DNA of 64,000 nt, from positions 1 to 64,000 of the forward strand of contig DASZZM010000021.1 in the NCBI GenBank assembly GCA_035544895.1, written 5' to 3'. The first letter of the stretch is position 1. Each line of letters opens with the position of its first letter. This DNA is from JASLEW01 sp035544895 (lineage in GTDB: Bacteria; Acidobacteriota; Thermoanaerobaculia; Multivoradales; UBA5704). The notes under the pieces are model-generated. The model saw only the letters and a program-made list of their open reading frames with translations. It was not told the DNA's origin and did no database searches. The translations under genes and the position numbers were made by a program. Below are positions 1 to 9,606 of the stretch, piece by piece.

Positions 1-846
1 CTCTTCGATCAGCGCAACTTGGCCGAGATCACCGATCCTCGTTACCCGGGCGAGCGCCTGGTCGTCTGCAAGAATCCGCTTCTCGCCGCAGAGCGCGGCC
101 GCAAACGAGAGGATCTCCTAAAAGCCACCGAACGCGAGCTCGACAAGATCGTCAAGGCCACCGAGCGGCCCCGCAACCCACTGCGCGGCAAGGATCGGAT
201 CGGCCTGCGCGTCGGCGCCGTGCTCGGCCGCTTCAAGGTCGCCAAACACTTCCGCCTCGACCTCCGCGACGACGGCTTCCGCTACGAACGTCATCACCAG
301 GCCATCGCGCAGGAGGCGGCTCTCGATGGTCTCTATGTGCTCCGGACCCCGGTGCCCGCCGAGCTGCTCTCCACCGAGCAGACCGTCGAGGCGTACAAGA
401 GCCTCGCCGCCGTCGAGCGTGCCTTCCGCAGCCTCAAGACCGTCGATCTCCGCGTCAGACCCATCTACCACCGGCTTGCGTCGCGGGTGCGGGCTCACGT
501 CTTCCTCTGCATGCTGGCCTATTACGTCGAGTGGCACATGCGGCGCCGGCTCGCGCCGCTGCTGTTCGATGACGAACAACCCGCCGCCGGCAAGGCGCGT
601 CGCTCCTCGGTCGTCGCGCCGGCGAAGCGCTCGGTCGCGGCCGAGGCGAAGGCTCTGACCCGCACCACTTCCGACGGCAGCCTTGCTGTCCAGAGCTTCC
701 ACGGCCTGCTTGACCATCTCGCCACGCTCTGCAAAAACCGCGTCGTCGCCCGTGCCGCCGGCGGCGCGACCTTCGATCAGTACAGCCTCCCGACACCTCT
801 TCAGCAAAGAGCCTTCGAGCTGCTCGGCGTTTCCTACTCAATGTAG
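1..846 (+). CDS. IS4/IS1634-like transposase, C-terminal part (cut by window edge)
   Basis: The frame is open from the first base of the window, so only the C-terminal ~281 residues are visible and the true start lies outside. The visible part carries the end of a DDE (RNase H fold) transposase: a 'DGLYVLRT' strand, then Y..L..VERAFRSLK and a following region rich in VRAHVFLCMLAYY. This Y-x2-R-x3-E-x6-K type signature is typical of IS4-superfamily enzymes such as IS1634, which cut and paste insertion sequences. The stop is TAG at 844-846. I could not define a terminal inverted repeat in the 230 bases that follow. Family assignment is by motif only. Confidence 0.72.
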   Translation, partial: LFDQRNLAEITDPRYPGERLVVCKNPLLAAERGRKREDLLKATERELDKIVKATERPRNPLRGKDRIGLRVGAVLGRFKVAKHFRLDLRDDGFRYERHHQAIAQEAALDGLYVLRTPVPAELLSTEQTVEAYKSLAAVERAFRSLKTVDLRVRPIYHRLASRVRAHVFLCMLAYYVEWHMRRRLAPLLFDDEQPAAGKARRSSVVAPAKRSVAAEAKALTRTTSDGSLAVQSFHGLLDHLATLCKNRVVARAAGGATFDQYSLPTPLQQRAFELLGVSYSM

Positions 847-1080
847 CCAGAAAACTATCTCGTCGCGCTGGCCTCAGCTCGAAAAATCAGACACTTACGC
901 CGCCGTCATCCAGGAACTTCGGTCTAGACGAGGACCCCGTGCCCCGAGCCGGTGAGCTTGAACAGGCGGCCGGCCAGGATGCCCGTGGCGAGGCGCACCG
1001 GCTCCGAGGGGTGCGACGAAATGTCCTTGAGTTGCGTAGACTGCATAAGACTGTCCAAGCAGAAAGGAGACGCACGGATC

Positions 1081-3129
1081 ATGCGGGGACTCGACCGTTC
1101 CAAGATGGACACGAGCTGCGCGGCTCTTGCGGCAGGATTCGTGATCGTGCTGCTCGGCCTGCTCGCTCCGCTCGCGGCGGCCGCCGCCGAGACCGCGAGC
1201 GGCCCCCTCTGGGTTCCTGCCGGGCCGACAGGCGGTAGTGTCTCTTCTGTTGCCGCGGCAAGCAACGGCAGGACGGTCTACGCGGCAGCCGGCGGCAGCG
1301 TGTGGAAGAGCGTGAACCGCGGGCGTAGCTGGCAGCTCATGCGAGACGGACTGAGCGGCCCGGTGGGGCGGCTGCTGTCACCCCGGAGCGCCCCGGCGAC
1401 GGTCTACGCTGGGCTGGGGACCGTGTTCGACACCCACCTGTTCCTGAGCGTCGACGCCGCCAGGCACTGGGTGAACGTCGGCGCCAACCTGCCGCCGAAC
1501 GGGGGGATCTTGACCTTCGACGCCTCCGCGTCCGACCCCGCGGTCATCTACGTCCTCACCTATATCTTTCAGGGCGCGAGCGGCAAGGGCTATCGCTCCT
1601 CCGACTTTGGAGCGCATTGGCAGTCGTTCGGCGACCTTCCCAACACAGAGGATTGGATAACCGTCGTCGTGCATCCCGAGCTTCCTGACGTAGCGCTGGT
1701 GGGCGGTACAGGCGGAGCGTGGAAGACCGTCGATGGCGGAAGGCACTGGTCTGCGGCCGGCCTGGCCGGGCTCGAGGTGCGGCTGCTCGAATTCGACCGT
1801 GTACAGCCCGATCGTCTCTACGCCCATGCCCGACAGCACAAGAGCGCGCAGGACCCCACCCCGCCGTTGAGGATCTACGCCAGCGAAGACGGCGGCGCCA
1901 GCTGGGCGCTCCGCGGCGACAACCTCAACGGCGTCAGCTTGATCTCTCTGCTGGCAGATCCGACGCAGGCCTCGACGGTCTACGGCGTTGAGGATCGGTT
2001 CGCGCCTTATTTCCCCCAGCCCGCCCGCATCTTCAAGACGACCGATGGCGGCACGTCCTGGGAAGCGCTCGGCAAGGACATCGCGGACTCTCCCCTGGTC
2101 GGGAGCCTGGCGATCGATCCGACGCGGTCCGGCGTGCTCTATGCGGGCCGCTTTCCGTCCGAACCAGCAGAGGAGACCGGTCTGTTCAGGAGCGTGGACG
2201 GCGGCAAGACGTGGACGCCTTCGGCGCACGGAATCCAGAGCAGCGCGGTGAGCTCGCTGGCGGTGGATCCGCAGACCGCCGGGGTGGTCTATGCCGGCCT
2301 CTTCGAGGGCAGCGTGTTCAAGACCTCGGATGGCGGGGAGAACTGGACGGCCGCCGGCCTGAAGAACCAAGCTCTAGGTCTCCTCACTCTCGATCGCGAC
2401 TCTCCGGCCACACTCTATGCGGCCACCCGCACCCACACCTACCGTAGCATCGACGGCGCGAGTGGGTGGGAGCTATGGGGCTCCAGCCCGTCGGAGATCT
2501 CGCTACTCACAGTTTTCGAAGGGATCCTCTACGCTGCAAACCCCGGCGGTCCGTTGAAGTGGGATGCTGCTGCGGCAAGCTGGCTCCCGGTGGGAGGTGG
2601 AGAGACGCATGCGCTCGCCATCGTGCGGCGGCGCACTGGCACGATGGTTTGGTACGACGATGCGACACGGATCGAGGACGGCACCGACGACATTCGGCGC
2701 GGGCTCGAGGGCGACTTTCAAAACCAGCCGACGGTGCTCAGGGTCGTTGGCCAAGCCACGGCAATCGTGATCGATCCCCAGAAACCTGCGCACCTCGGCA
2801 TCACCTACCACCAGGACGTCGGGCCCCCTGCGGGCGGCCTCTACCTCACCAACGCCAACGGCCGCAGCTGGAGACATCCCGTGGTCGGCTCGGGAGCGAC
2901 GCCCCTGTGGTCGTTCGCCATCGATCCGGGGGATTCAGATCACCTCGTCGCGGGCGGCAACGGCCGTGTTTTCGAGAGCGGAGACGACGGCGCGACCTGG
3001 AGTGAGATCGACGCCGGTTTGGCGGTCGCCGTCGTCACCGCGCTGGTCTTCGACGGGCAAACGCCGGCCCGCCTCTATGCCGCCACGCTCGGCGGCGGCG
3101 TCTATCTCTTGACTCGGCCCCAGAACTGA
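1081..3129 (+). CDS. Secreted BNR/Asp-box beta-propeller protein
   Basis: Predicted exported protein of 682 aa. I chose ATG 1081 because AAAGGAGA lies about 10 nt upstream and the protein then begins with a short basic stretch and a hydrophobic signal segment (about residues 13-37, ending in an Ala-rich stretch). Earlier in-frame starts would bury that signal. The mature part contains about ten Asp-box motifs of the S/T-x-D-G-G-x-x-W type (for example SVDGGKTW, TSDGGENW, SGDDGATW), each followed by a T-V-Y-A-G or L-Y-A-A strand. This is the pattern of sialidase/VPS10/YCF48-like propellers. The repeats do not reveal a catalytic site, so binding, adhesion or an unassigned glycosidase role are all possible. 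A paralogue lies at 21286-23326 on the other strand. Confidence 0.85.
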   Translation: MRGLDRSKMDTSCAALAAGFVIVLLGLLAPLAAAAAETASGPLWVPAGPTGGSVSSVAAASNGRTVYAAAGGSVWKSVNRGRSWQLMRDGLSGPVGRLLSPRSAPATVYAGLGTVFDTHLFLSVDAARHWVNVGANLPPNGGILTFDASASDPAVIYVLTYIFQGASGKGYRSSDFGAHWQSFGDLPNTEDWITVVVHPELPDVALVGGTGGAWKTVDGGRHWSAAGLAGLEVRLLEFDRVQPDRLYAHARQHKSAQDPTPPLRIYASEDGGASWALRGDNLNGVSLISLLADPTQASTVYGVEDRFAPYFPQPARIFKTTDGGTSWEALGKDIADSPLVGSLAIDPTRSGVLYAGRFPSEPAEETGLFRSVDGGKTWTPSAHGIQSSAVSSLAVDPQTAGVVYAGLFEGSVFKTSDGGENWTAAGLKNQALGLLTLDRDSPATLYAATRTHTYRSIDGASGWELWGSSPSEISLLTVFEGILYAANPGGPLKWDAAAASWLPVGGGETHALAIVRRRTGTMVWYDDATRIEDGTDDIRRGLEGDFQNQPTVLRVVGQATAIVIDPQKPAHLGITYHQDVGPPAGGLYLTNANGRSWRHPVVGSGATPLWSFAIDPGDSDHLVAGGNGRVFESGDDGATWSEIDAGLAVAVVTALVFDGQTPARLYAATLGGGVYLLTRPQN

Positions 3130-3399
3130 GCGGCGGCCAAGCTGCCGCCGGGGGACGCGCCCCGCCCGGAGGCAGGCGACAGCCCCTGACGGGGACGATG
3201 GTGGCGTCGCCGCGCGCCGGGAAGTGTTGCAGCGGCCGGACGGCGCGGAATGGCGCGGCCTGCCGCGGCGGTTGTAAGGAAGCGGGCTATAGTTGGCGGC
3301 GTTGGCGGCGTTGTCTGGGCCAAGGGGCGGCCGGGGCATGACCGAGCCCGCTCCCGCGCGCTGTCCCCGCGCGCTGTCCCCGAAGGAGGCAATTCCACG

Positions 3400-4587
3400 A
3401 TGAATCCGCGAGATCTCGTCCTGGTCGACGGGGTGAGGACCCCGATGACCGATTACAACGGCTCCCTTGCCGAGGTTTCGGCAATCGACCTCGCCGCCAC
3501 CGCCGCGCGCGCCGTCCTCGAGCGCACCGGCACCGCCCCCGGCGAGATCGATCACACCATCGTCGGCAACGCGCTGCAGACCTCGCCCGACGCCATCTAC
3601 GGGGCCCGCCACGTGGCGCTCAAGGCTGGGGTGCCGAAGGAGGTGCCGGCGCTAACCGTGAACCGGTTGTGCGGCTCCGGCATCCAGTCGGTGATCAGCG
3701 GCGCCCAGATGATCATGACCGGCGACGCCACGACCTGCCTGGTCGGCGGCATGGAGAACATGTCGCAGTCGCCGCACGTCATCTGGGGCGCCCGCCGCGG
3801 CTTCAAGCTCGGCCAGGGCAAGCTCGAGGACCTCCTGATGGTGGCGCTGTTCGACTCCTATTGCGGCTCCTACATGGCGCAGACCAGCAACAACCTGGCG
3901 CGCGACTACGGCATCAGCCGGCAGGAGCAGGACGAGTTCGCGTTGCTGTCGCAGCGCCGCGCGGGCGAGGCGTGGGCGAGCTGCAGGCTGAGCGAGGAGG
4001 TCGTGCCGGTCGAGGTCGGGACGGGCAAGAGGGCCAGGCGCGTCGACCGCGACGACCATCTGCGGCCGCAGAGCACCATGGAGGACCTCGCGGCGCTGCC
4101 CACCGCCTTCGACAAGGACGGCTTCGTCACCGCCGGCAACGCCTCCGGCATCGTCGACGGCGCGGCGATGGCGCTGCTGAGCACCGCCGCGCGGGCCGCC
4201 GAGCGCGGCTGGCAGCCCCTGGGCCGCCTGGTCTCCTGGTCGGTCGTGGGGGTCGAGCCTTCGCGCATGGGGATCGGACCGGCGCCGGCGATCCGCGCCG
4301 CACTGGCCCGCGCCGGAATGGAGCTGTCCGATCTCGACCTGGTGGAGATCAACGAGGCCTTCGCCGGCCAGATCCTGGCGGTCATCCGCGAACTCGGCCT
4401 CGACGTCGAGAAGCTCAACGTCAACGGCGGCGCCATCGCCCTGGGCCATCCGCTCGGCGCCTCGGGCACCCGGTTGTTGATTACCCTGCTCAGAGAGCTG
4501 CGCCGGCGCGGCGGCGGGGTGGGCGTAGCCTCGGCCTGTATCGGCGGCGGGCAGGGCATCGCGATGGTCGTCGAGACCGTCCATTGA
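3400..4587 (+). CDS. Thiolase (acetyl-CoA acetyltransferase family)
   Basis: Thiolase of 395 aa, a normal length. It condenses two acyl-CoA molecules or cleaves 3-ketoacyl-CoA. The nucleophilic cysteine is C91 in NRLCGSG, the active-site histidine is H350 in ALGHPLGASG, and the second cysteine is C380 in ACIGGGQG, so all catalytic elements are present. ATG 3400 is preceded by GAAGGAGG at good spacing; an upstream in-frame extension to 3250 is low complexity and lacks a ribosome site. The next gene, an SDR reductase, overlaps its stop by 4 nt, so the two are translated together. A thiolase plus ketoacyl reductase pair fits fatty-acid degradation or polyhydroxyalkanoate-type C4 metabolism. The sequence alone does not settle the direction. 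Confidence 0.93.
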   Translation: MNPRDLVLVDGVRTPMTDYNGSLAEVSAIDLAATAARAVLERTGTAPGEIDHTIVGNALQTSPDAIYGARHVALKAGVPKEVPALTVNRLCGSGIQSVISGAQMIMTGDATTCLVGGMENMSQSPHVIWGARRGFKLGQGKLEDLLMVALFDSYCGSYMAQTSNNLARDYGISRQEQDEFALLSQRRAGEAWASCRLSEEVVPVEVGTGKRARRVDRDDHLRPQSTMEDLAALPTAFDKDGFVTAGNASGIVDGAAMALLSTAARAAERGWQPLGRLVSWSVVGVEPSRMGIGPAPAIRAALARAGMELSDLDLVEINEAFAGQILAVIRELGLDVEKLNVNGGAIALGHPLGASGTRLLITLLRELRRRGGGVGVASACIGGGQGIAMVVETVH

Positions 4588-5339
4588 TCGAGCTGCCGGG
4601 CCGCCGCGTCCTGGTGACCGGGGGCAGCCGCGGCATCGGCGCCGCGTGTTGCCGCCTGTTCGCGCGCGCCGGGGCGGCGGTGGCGGTGCACTACAACCGC
4701 GAGAGCGGCCGCGCCGCCGAGCTGGCAGCCGAGCTCGGCCGGCTGTGCGACGCTCCGCACCTGACCTGCCGCGCCGACCTCGGCCGGGAAGAGCAGGTGC
4801 GGGAGCTCTTCGCGCGAGTGGGGGAGGCGTGGGGCGCTCTCGACGTCCTGGTCAACAACGCCGGGGTCTGGGTCTACAACCCGCTCTCCCGCCTCGACTC
4901 CGCGCTGCTGCGCGCCACGCTCGCGACCAACCTCATCGGACCGTTCCTGTGCGCCAGCCTGGCGCTGCCGCTGCTCGCCGGCTCAACGGACGGCAACATC
5001 GTCAACGTCACCTCGACCGCCGCCCAGCGCGGCGAGGCGCTCTACAGCCCCTACGCGGCGAGCAAGGCGGCGATGGTGGCGGCCACCAAGTCGTGGTCGA
5101 GCGAGCTCGCCCCGCGCATCCGCGTCAACTCCGTCGCCCCCGGCTGGGTGGTCACCGACATGACCGCCGAATCCCTGAGCGGCGAAGGCTACCGGGCCAT
5201 TGCCGCCACCATCCCGCTCGGCCGCATCGCGGATCCCGAAGACGTCGCCGGCCCCGTCCTCTTCCTCGCCTCGCCCCTCGCCCGCCACATCACCGGGGAA
5301 GTCCTCAACGTCAACGGCGGCAGCGTGCTGGCCGGGTAG
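4584..5339 (+). CDS. SDR-family oxidoreductase (FabG/PhaB-like)
   Basis: Classical short-chain dehydrogenase/reductase of 251 aa that uses NAD(P)H to reduce a carbonyl. It has the nucleotide-binding TGGSRGIG (residues 12-19), NNAG (91-94) and the catalytic S144-Y157-x3-K161. The chosen start is TTG 4584, which overlaps the thiolase stop in a TTGA tetranucleotide and places the first strand at the normal distance. No ATG is available before the Rossmann glycine motif. Coupling to the thiolase suggests the substrate is a 3-ketoacyl-CoA or -ACP. Several hundred SDR families share this architecture, so substrate assignment rests on the neighbour alone. Confidence 0.9.
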   Translation: MIELPGRRVLVTGGSRGIGAACCRLFARAGAAVAVHYNRESGRAAELAAELGRLCDAPHLTCRADLGREEQVRELFARVGEAWGALDVLVNNAGVWVYNPLSRLDSALLRATLATNLIGPFLCASLALPLLAGSTDGNIVNVTSTAAQRGEALYSPYAASKAAMVAATKSWSSELAPRIRVNSVAPGWVVTDMTAESLSGEGYRAIAATIPLGRIADPEDVAGPVLFLASPLARHITGEVLNVNGGSVLAG

Positions 5340-5367
5340 GGTGCCCGCAGGGGGGGAGCTCTGAGCG

Positions 5368-5940
5368 TCAGTCGGCGAAAATCTCGTCGAGGGGAAGGCT
5401 GAAGCCAGGCAAGAGAGGGGTGCTGAGGGTCTCGCGGCGCTCGAGGGTGAGCTCGAGGACTTTTTCCAGGGAGCCGCCGGTCAGGCGGTAGATCTCCACC
5501 TGCTCGCGCTCGGGATCGACCAGCCAGTACTCGAGGACGCCGAACTTGCCGTAGAGGCGGCGCTTGGTGATGGCGTCGTGGCGCAGGGTGCTCGGCGAGA
5601 GGATCTCGACGACGAGGTCAGGAGCCCCGTGGACGTAGCCGCCGATGAGGATCTCGAGCTTCGCGTTGGAGACGAAGAGAAGATCCGGCTCGACGACGTC
5701 GAACTTGGACAGGATGACGTCGAGCGGCGCAAGGAAGAGCTTGCCGAGGGGGTGCTCGCGCAGGAATAGGCCGATGGCAAGATGCAGGTTGCCGAGGGCT
5801 CTCTGGTGCCGCAAAGTGGGGGAGGGAGTCACGTAGTGCTCTCCATCGATGATCTCGTGCCTCTTCCCATCCTGCGGGAGGGCGAGGTAGTCCTCGTAGG
5901 TGAGCTTGAGCAGCGACGGGCCGGTGTCGGGGGGCGCCAC
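5368..5940 (-). CDS. Uma2-family (restriction endonuclease-like) protein
   Basis: Protein of about 190 aa with the Uma2 fold, a PD-(D/E)XK nuclease-like domain common as multicopy genes in Cyanobacteria, Planctomycetes and Acidobacteriota; its biological role is unknown. Family signatures are TYEDYLALPQDGKRHEIIDGE near the N-terminus, VEPDLLFV, PDLVVEILSPST and the late EYWLVDPE strand with the probable catalytic Asp/Glu/Lys residues. The start is uncertain. I chose GTG 5940, about ten residues before the conserved Tyr-Glu segment. ATG 6054, only 8 nt after the upstream permease stop, would add 38 residues of unconserved sequence. It may be read as the last gene of the permease transcript. 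A second Uma2 gene lies at 36756-37316. Confidence 0.82.
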   Translation of the reverse strand: MAPPDTGPSLLKLTYEDYLALPQDGKRHEIIDGEHYVTPSPTLRHQRALGNLHLAIGLFLREHPLGKLFLAPLDVILSKFDVVEPDLLFVSNAKLEILIGGYVHGAPDLVVEILSPSTLRHDAITKRRLYGKFGVLEYWLVDPEREQVEIYRLTGGSLEKVLELTLERRETLSTPLLPGFSLPLDEIFAD

Positions 5941-6061
5941 CGTTTGATCGTAGCATGGCCCCGCCCGGCCACGGTCCGGGATCCGCGCGAAATCGGCGTC
6001 GTCGCCCACTGCCGGCATGGCGAGGAGGAGGGCCTTGAGCGGCTTCTTCGCCATGGAGCGC

Positions 6062-8554
6062 TCAGTCGTGGCGCAGGACTCCGGCGGGATCGGTGCGGGC
6101 GGCGTCGAAGGCCGGGACGAGGCACGCTGCCGTGGCGGTGGCGGCCAGGAGGAGGGCCACCGAGAGGATGGTGGCGGGGTCGGTGGCGGCAATGCCGAAC
6201 AGCAGGCTGCGCACCAGCTGGCCGCCGGCGACCGCGGCGGCGATCCCGGCGGCGAGGCCCAGAGCGACGGGACGCAGGCCGCGCCCGACCACGAGCCGCA
6301 TGACCTGTCCCAGGCGCGCGCCGAGCGCCATGCGGACGCCGATCTCGCCGCGCCGCTGCGCGACGGTGTAGGAAACCACGCCATAGATGCCGAGCAGCGC
6401 CAGCAATAGGGCCGACAGGGCGAAGCCGGCGGCGAGCTGCATCTGGAACAGGCGCTGAGACACCGCGCCCGAGACGATCTCGGCCATGGTGCGCATCGGC
6501 GGTGACGGAAGACCCGGGTCGAGCGACCGGATGGCCCGCCGCAGCGAAGGGACGAGCGCCGCGGGCGCGATGGCTGTGCGCACCGCGATGTCCCCCGAGT
6601 GGAGCGAGTTGTTCAACCAGTAGGGCACGTAGGCGATCAGGGTGGGCCCCTGCTCGAGGCTCGCATTGGGAACGTCCCGGGCGACGCCGACGACCTCGAC
6701 CTTGCCCACTCCGGAGCCGGTCGAGAATCTCTTGCCCAAGGGATCGCTCCCGGGCCAGACCTTGGCGGCGAGGCGCGCCGAGACGACGCTGACCGCCCGG
6801 TCGCGGTCGCGCGGCTCGACGTCGCGCCCGCGGACGAGCGGAATGCCGAGCGTGGCGAAGTAGCCCGGGCTGACGTGACGGACGTTGATCATCACGAACC
6901 CGCGGGAGAGCGGATCGACGACCGATTGATCGGCGCCTTCGAGCTGGATCTCGTTGACGTTCGATTCGCCGGTCAGCGGCGGTTTCGAGATGAAGGCGGC
7001 CGAGCGCACGCCGGGAAGGGAGCGGACGCGCTCGAGCGCCCGCAGAAAGAAGCTCGTGCGCTGCTCCCGCGAGGGATAGCGCGCGTCGGGCAGGACCAGG
7101 TGCACCGCGATGGCGCGCTCGACCTGGAAGCCCTTGTCGACGCGCAGCAGGCGGGCAAAGCTGCCGATGAGCAGGCCGGCGAGGACGAGCAGGGCGGCGC
7201 TCGCCCCGACCTCGCAGCCGACCAGCACTTCGCGCAGCCGCATGGTGCGGCGGCTCTCGGTCAGCGAGCGGCCGCCCGCGCGCAGCACCCCCCGCGGGTC
7301 CACCGCCGCTGTCGGCGCCATCGCCGCCAGGCGCCGCGCCGGGAACAGGCCGGAGACGAGCCCGCAAGCCAGCGACAGGCCAAGAGCGAAGAGCACGACG
7401 TCATGATCGACGGCGGCTTCGTCGAGGCGCGGGATGGCGACCGGAGCGGCCGCCACGAAAGCGCGCAGCGCGGCGGCGGCGGCGGCGAGGCCCAGCACTC
7501 CTCCCGCCAGCGCGAGGACCACCGTCTCGACGACGATCTCGCGCACCAGGCCGGCGCGGGAGGCCCCCAGAGCGACGCGAATCGAGAGCTCGCGGGCGCG
7601 GACGCTGCCGCGCGCCAGCACGAGGTTGGCCAGGTTGACGCAGACGATGGCGAGCAGGATGCCGACGGCCGCGAGCAGCGCGTAGAGGCCGGCGCGCACC
7701 GGCGCGGCCAGGACCTCCTGGAGCGGGCGGGCCGCCACATGCAGGCGCGCGCCGAGCTGATGCTCCTTGTCGATGCGATCCTCCAACACGTCGAGCTCCG
7801 CCCTGGCCTGGGCGGCGGAGGCGCGCGGGGCGAGGCGGGCGAAGACGGTGTAGTCGTAGTCGCCTCCCCAGCCCTCGAAGGTCTGTCCCAGGGGCCGGAA
7901 GACCTCGACACGCTCGCCGAGCTTCGCCAGCGGGCCGAGATCGTCTCTGCGCGGGAAGTGGAAGGATGGCGGCAAGATGCCGACCACCATGTGCGGCACG
8001 CCGTCGAGGAGGATGGCGCTGCCCACCAGGTGAGGTGACGCCGCGAAGCGCCGGTGCCACAACCGGTCGGTGATCACCACCACCCGGTTGTGCCCCGGCT
8101 GCTCCTCGGCCGCGACGAACGACCTGCCTGTCCGCGGCCCGACGCCGAGCACGGCGAACAGGTTGGCGGTCGTCTCCGCGGAATCGAGCAGCTCCGGCTC
8201 TCCCGCCCCGGAGAGCGTGACCGCGCCGTTGACGAAGGCGGCCATGTCCGTCGTGGAGCGGGCATGCGCGCGCCAGAACCGGAAGTGCTGGATGTTGGCC
8301 GGTAGGGTCGGATAGACCTTCTCGAGCGGTGGCCACACCTCGCGCACGAACAGCAAGCGCTCGGGCACGTGGTAGGCGAGCGGCTTCCACACCGCCGCCT
8401 CCACCAGGGAGAAGATCGCCGCCGCCGAGCCGATGCCCAGCGCCAGGGAACCGACCGCGACCGCGGTGACCACCCGCGCCCGGAAAAGGCTGCGTACGGC
8501 GTAACGGACCTCGCGGGCAAGCCGTTCGAGATGCGAGCTGAGCGTGCTCGTCAA
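6062..8554 (-). CDS. ADOP-type ABC transporter permease (duplicated MacB/FtsX permease)
   Basis: Membrane protein of 830 aa with two MacB-PCD/FtsX units in tandem. Each has an N-terminal transmembrane helix (about residues 28-50 and 430-455), a large periplasmic domain, and a group of three helices (about 290-420 and 700-820). The N-terminus, with LAREVRYAVRSLFRAR followed by ALGIGSAAAIFSLV, is characteristic of 'acidobacterial duplicated orphan permeases', which typically lack an adjacent ATPase gene. None is present here either. The TTG start at 8554 is supported by GAGAGGGGG about 7 nt upstream. Substrate is unknown; related systems export peptides, lipids or antibiotics with a partner ATPase encoded elsewhere. 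Confidence 0.9.
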   Translation of the reverse strand: MTSTLSSHLERLAREVRYAVRSLFRARVVTAVAVGSLALGIGSAAAIFSLVEAAVWKPLAYHVPERLLFVREVWPPLEKVYPTLPANIQHFRFWRAHARSTTDMAAFVNGAVTLSGAGEPELLDSAETTANLFAVLGVGPRTGRSFVAAEEQPGHNRVVVITDRLWHRRFAASPHLVGSAILLDGVPHMVVGILPPSFHFPRRDDLGPLAKLGERVEVFRPLGQTFEGWGGDYDYTVFARLAPRASAAQARAELDVLEDRIDKEHQLGARLHVAARPLQEVLAAPVRAGLYALLAAVGILLAIVCVNLANLVLARGSVRARELSIRVALGASRAGLVREIVVETVVLALAGGVLGLAAAAAALRAFVAAAPVAIPRLDEAAVDHDVVLFALGLSLACGLVSGLFPARRLAAMAPTAAVDPRGVLRAGGRSLTESRRTMRLREVLVGCEVGASAALLVLAGLLIGSFARLLRVDKGFQVERAIAVHLVLPDARYPSREQRTSFFLRALERVRSLPGVRSAAFISKPPLTGESNVNEIQLEGADQSVVDPLSRGFVMINVRHVSPGYFATLGIPLVRGRDVEPRDRDRAVSVVSARLAAKVWPGSDPLGKRFSTGSGVGKVEVVGVARDVPNASLEQGPTLIAYVPYWLNNSLHSGDIAVRTAIAPAALVPSLRRAIRSLDPGLPSPPMRTMAEIVSGAVSQRLFQMQLAAGFALSALLLALLGIYGVVSYTVAQRRGEIGVRMALGARLGQVMRLVVGRGLRPVALGLAAGIAAAVAGGQLVRSLLFGIAATDPATILSVALLLAATATAACLVPAFDAARTDPAGVLRHD

Positions 8555-8656
8555 GTTCCACCCCCTCTCGTCAACCTCGACAGGAGCTACGCAGGCACCA
8601 CGCCAAGAGTTTCGACACCCTGGTCGGTGGCGAAGCCGCCGGCCGGGCCACTAACT

Positions 8657-9547
8657 CTAGTGGAGGATGTGCGCGCCCTCGGATTCCTGGAGGTAGCCCA
8701 GGCACTTGTAGACGAGCTTGGCGGCGAGGAAGTCGCTCGCGGGCTGGCTGCCGATCGGGGCGAGCTCGACGACGTCCATGGCGACCACGGTCTTGGTGTT
8801 GAAAAGGGTGCGCAGCGAGGCGAGGGTCGGGTACCAGAGACCGCCGCCCGGCTCCGGAGTGCCGGTGGCGGGGACCAGGGACGGATCGAAGTAGTCGACG
8901 TCGAAGGTGAGATAGACGAGCTCGGGAAGAGCCGCCAGGAGCTCGGGGAGGATGTCGGCGGCGCGGTCGAGCTGGTGGCCCCAGACCACGGGCAGGTCGC
9001 GGCTGCTCACCACCGCGGCCTCCGGCGACGAGAGGGAGCGGATGCCGACAGCCAGGGTCGGGACGCCGGAATCGCCGATGCGCTTCATCACGCTGGCGTG
9101 GCTGAACGGGGTGCCCTCGTACTCCTCGCGCAGGTCGGCATGGGCGTCGAACTGCACCACGCCGAGGCCGCCGTGCACCTCGCGGGCGGCCCGCACCAGC
9201 GCCTGCGACAGGCTGTGCTCGCCTCCCAGAGTCACCAGGAACTTGCCGCGCGCCAGGTGGAGACGTGCCTCGGCCTCGATCTCGGAGAGCGCCTGGGCCA
9301 TGTCGAAGGCCGCCGGCAGGAAGGGCGGCAGGGTCGCGATCCCCTGCTGGTAAGGCTCGGACCCCAGCTCCTCGTCGAACAGCTCCATGGCCTGCGAGGC
9401 GCGCACGATCGCCGCCGGACCGTGGGCCGTTCCCTTGCCATAGGTCGTGGTGCGCTCGAAGGGCACGGGCAGCACGGCCACCCGGCTGCGGTCGTAGTCG
9501 CAGAAGGGCGACTCGAGGAGAGCGTAATTGGCGGCGAAAGAGGGCAT
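8657..9547 (-). CDS. speB: Agmatinase / ureohydrolase family
   Basis: Manganese ureohydrolase of 296 aa. It carries the three metal-binding signatures: GGEHS (residues 108-112), FDAHADLR (133-140) and FDVDYFDPS (215-223), followed by TGTPEPGG, which is typical of agmatinase rather than arginase. Agmatinase splits agmatine into putrescine and urea in polyamine synthesis. No arginine decarboxylase gene is seen in the window, so the substrate is inferred from the family only. The gene is transcribed away from the sirtuin gene on the other strand. The 59 bases between their starts must hold both promoters, but I see no convincing -35/-10 pair there. Confidence 0.9.
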   Translation of the reverse strand: MPSFAANYALLESPFCDYDRSRVAVLPVPFERTTTYGKGTAHGPAAIVRASQAMELFDEELGSEPYQQGIATLPPFLPAAFDMAQALSEIEAEARLHLARGKFLVTLGGEHSLSQALVRAAREVHGGLGVVQFDAHADLREEYEGTPFSHASVMKRIGDSGVPTLAVGIRSLSSPEAAVVSSRDLPVVWGHQLDRAADILPELLAALPELVYLTFDVDYFDPSLVPATGTPEPGGGLWYPTLASLRTLFNTKTVVAMDVVELAPIGSQPASDFLAAKLVYKCLGYLQESEGAHILH

Positions 9548-9606
9548 AGTCCGGGCAGTTCCGGAGCGGGTGCGTTTGTAGCAGGATGGTGCGGGGGTGT
9601 CAACGC

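Noticed and set aside
917..1031. Minus-strand peptide ending HPSEPVRLATGILAGRLFKL then TGSGHGVLV
   Set aside because: It looks like a protein C-terminus and may be a gene remnant next to the transposase, but I cannot identify it and no start or body is present.
6599..8038. Long open frame on the plus strand opposite the ADOP permease
   Set aside because: The permease frame has full-length family conservation on the other strand; the antisense frame shows only biased composition.
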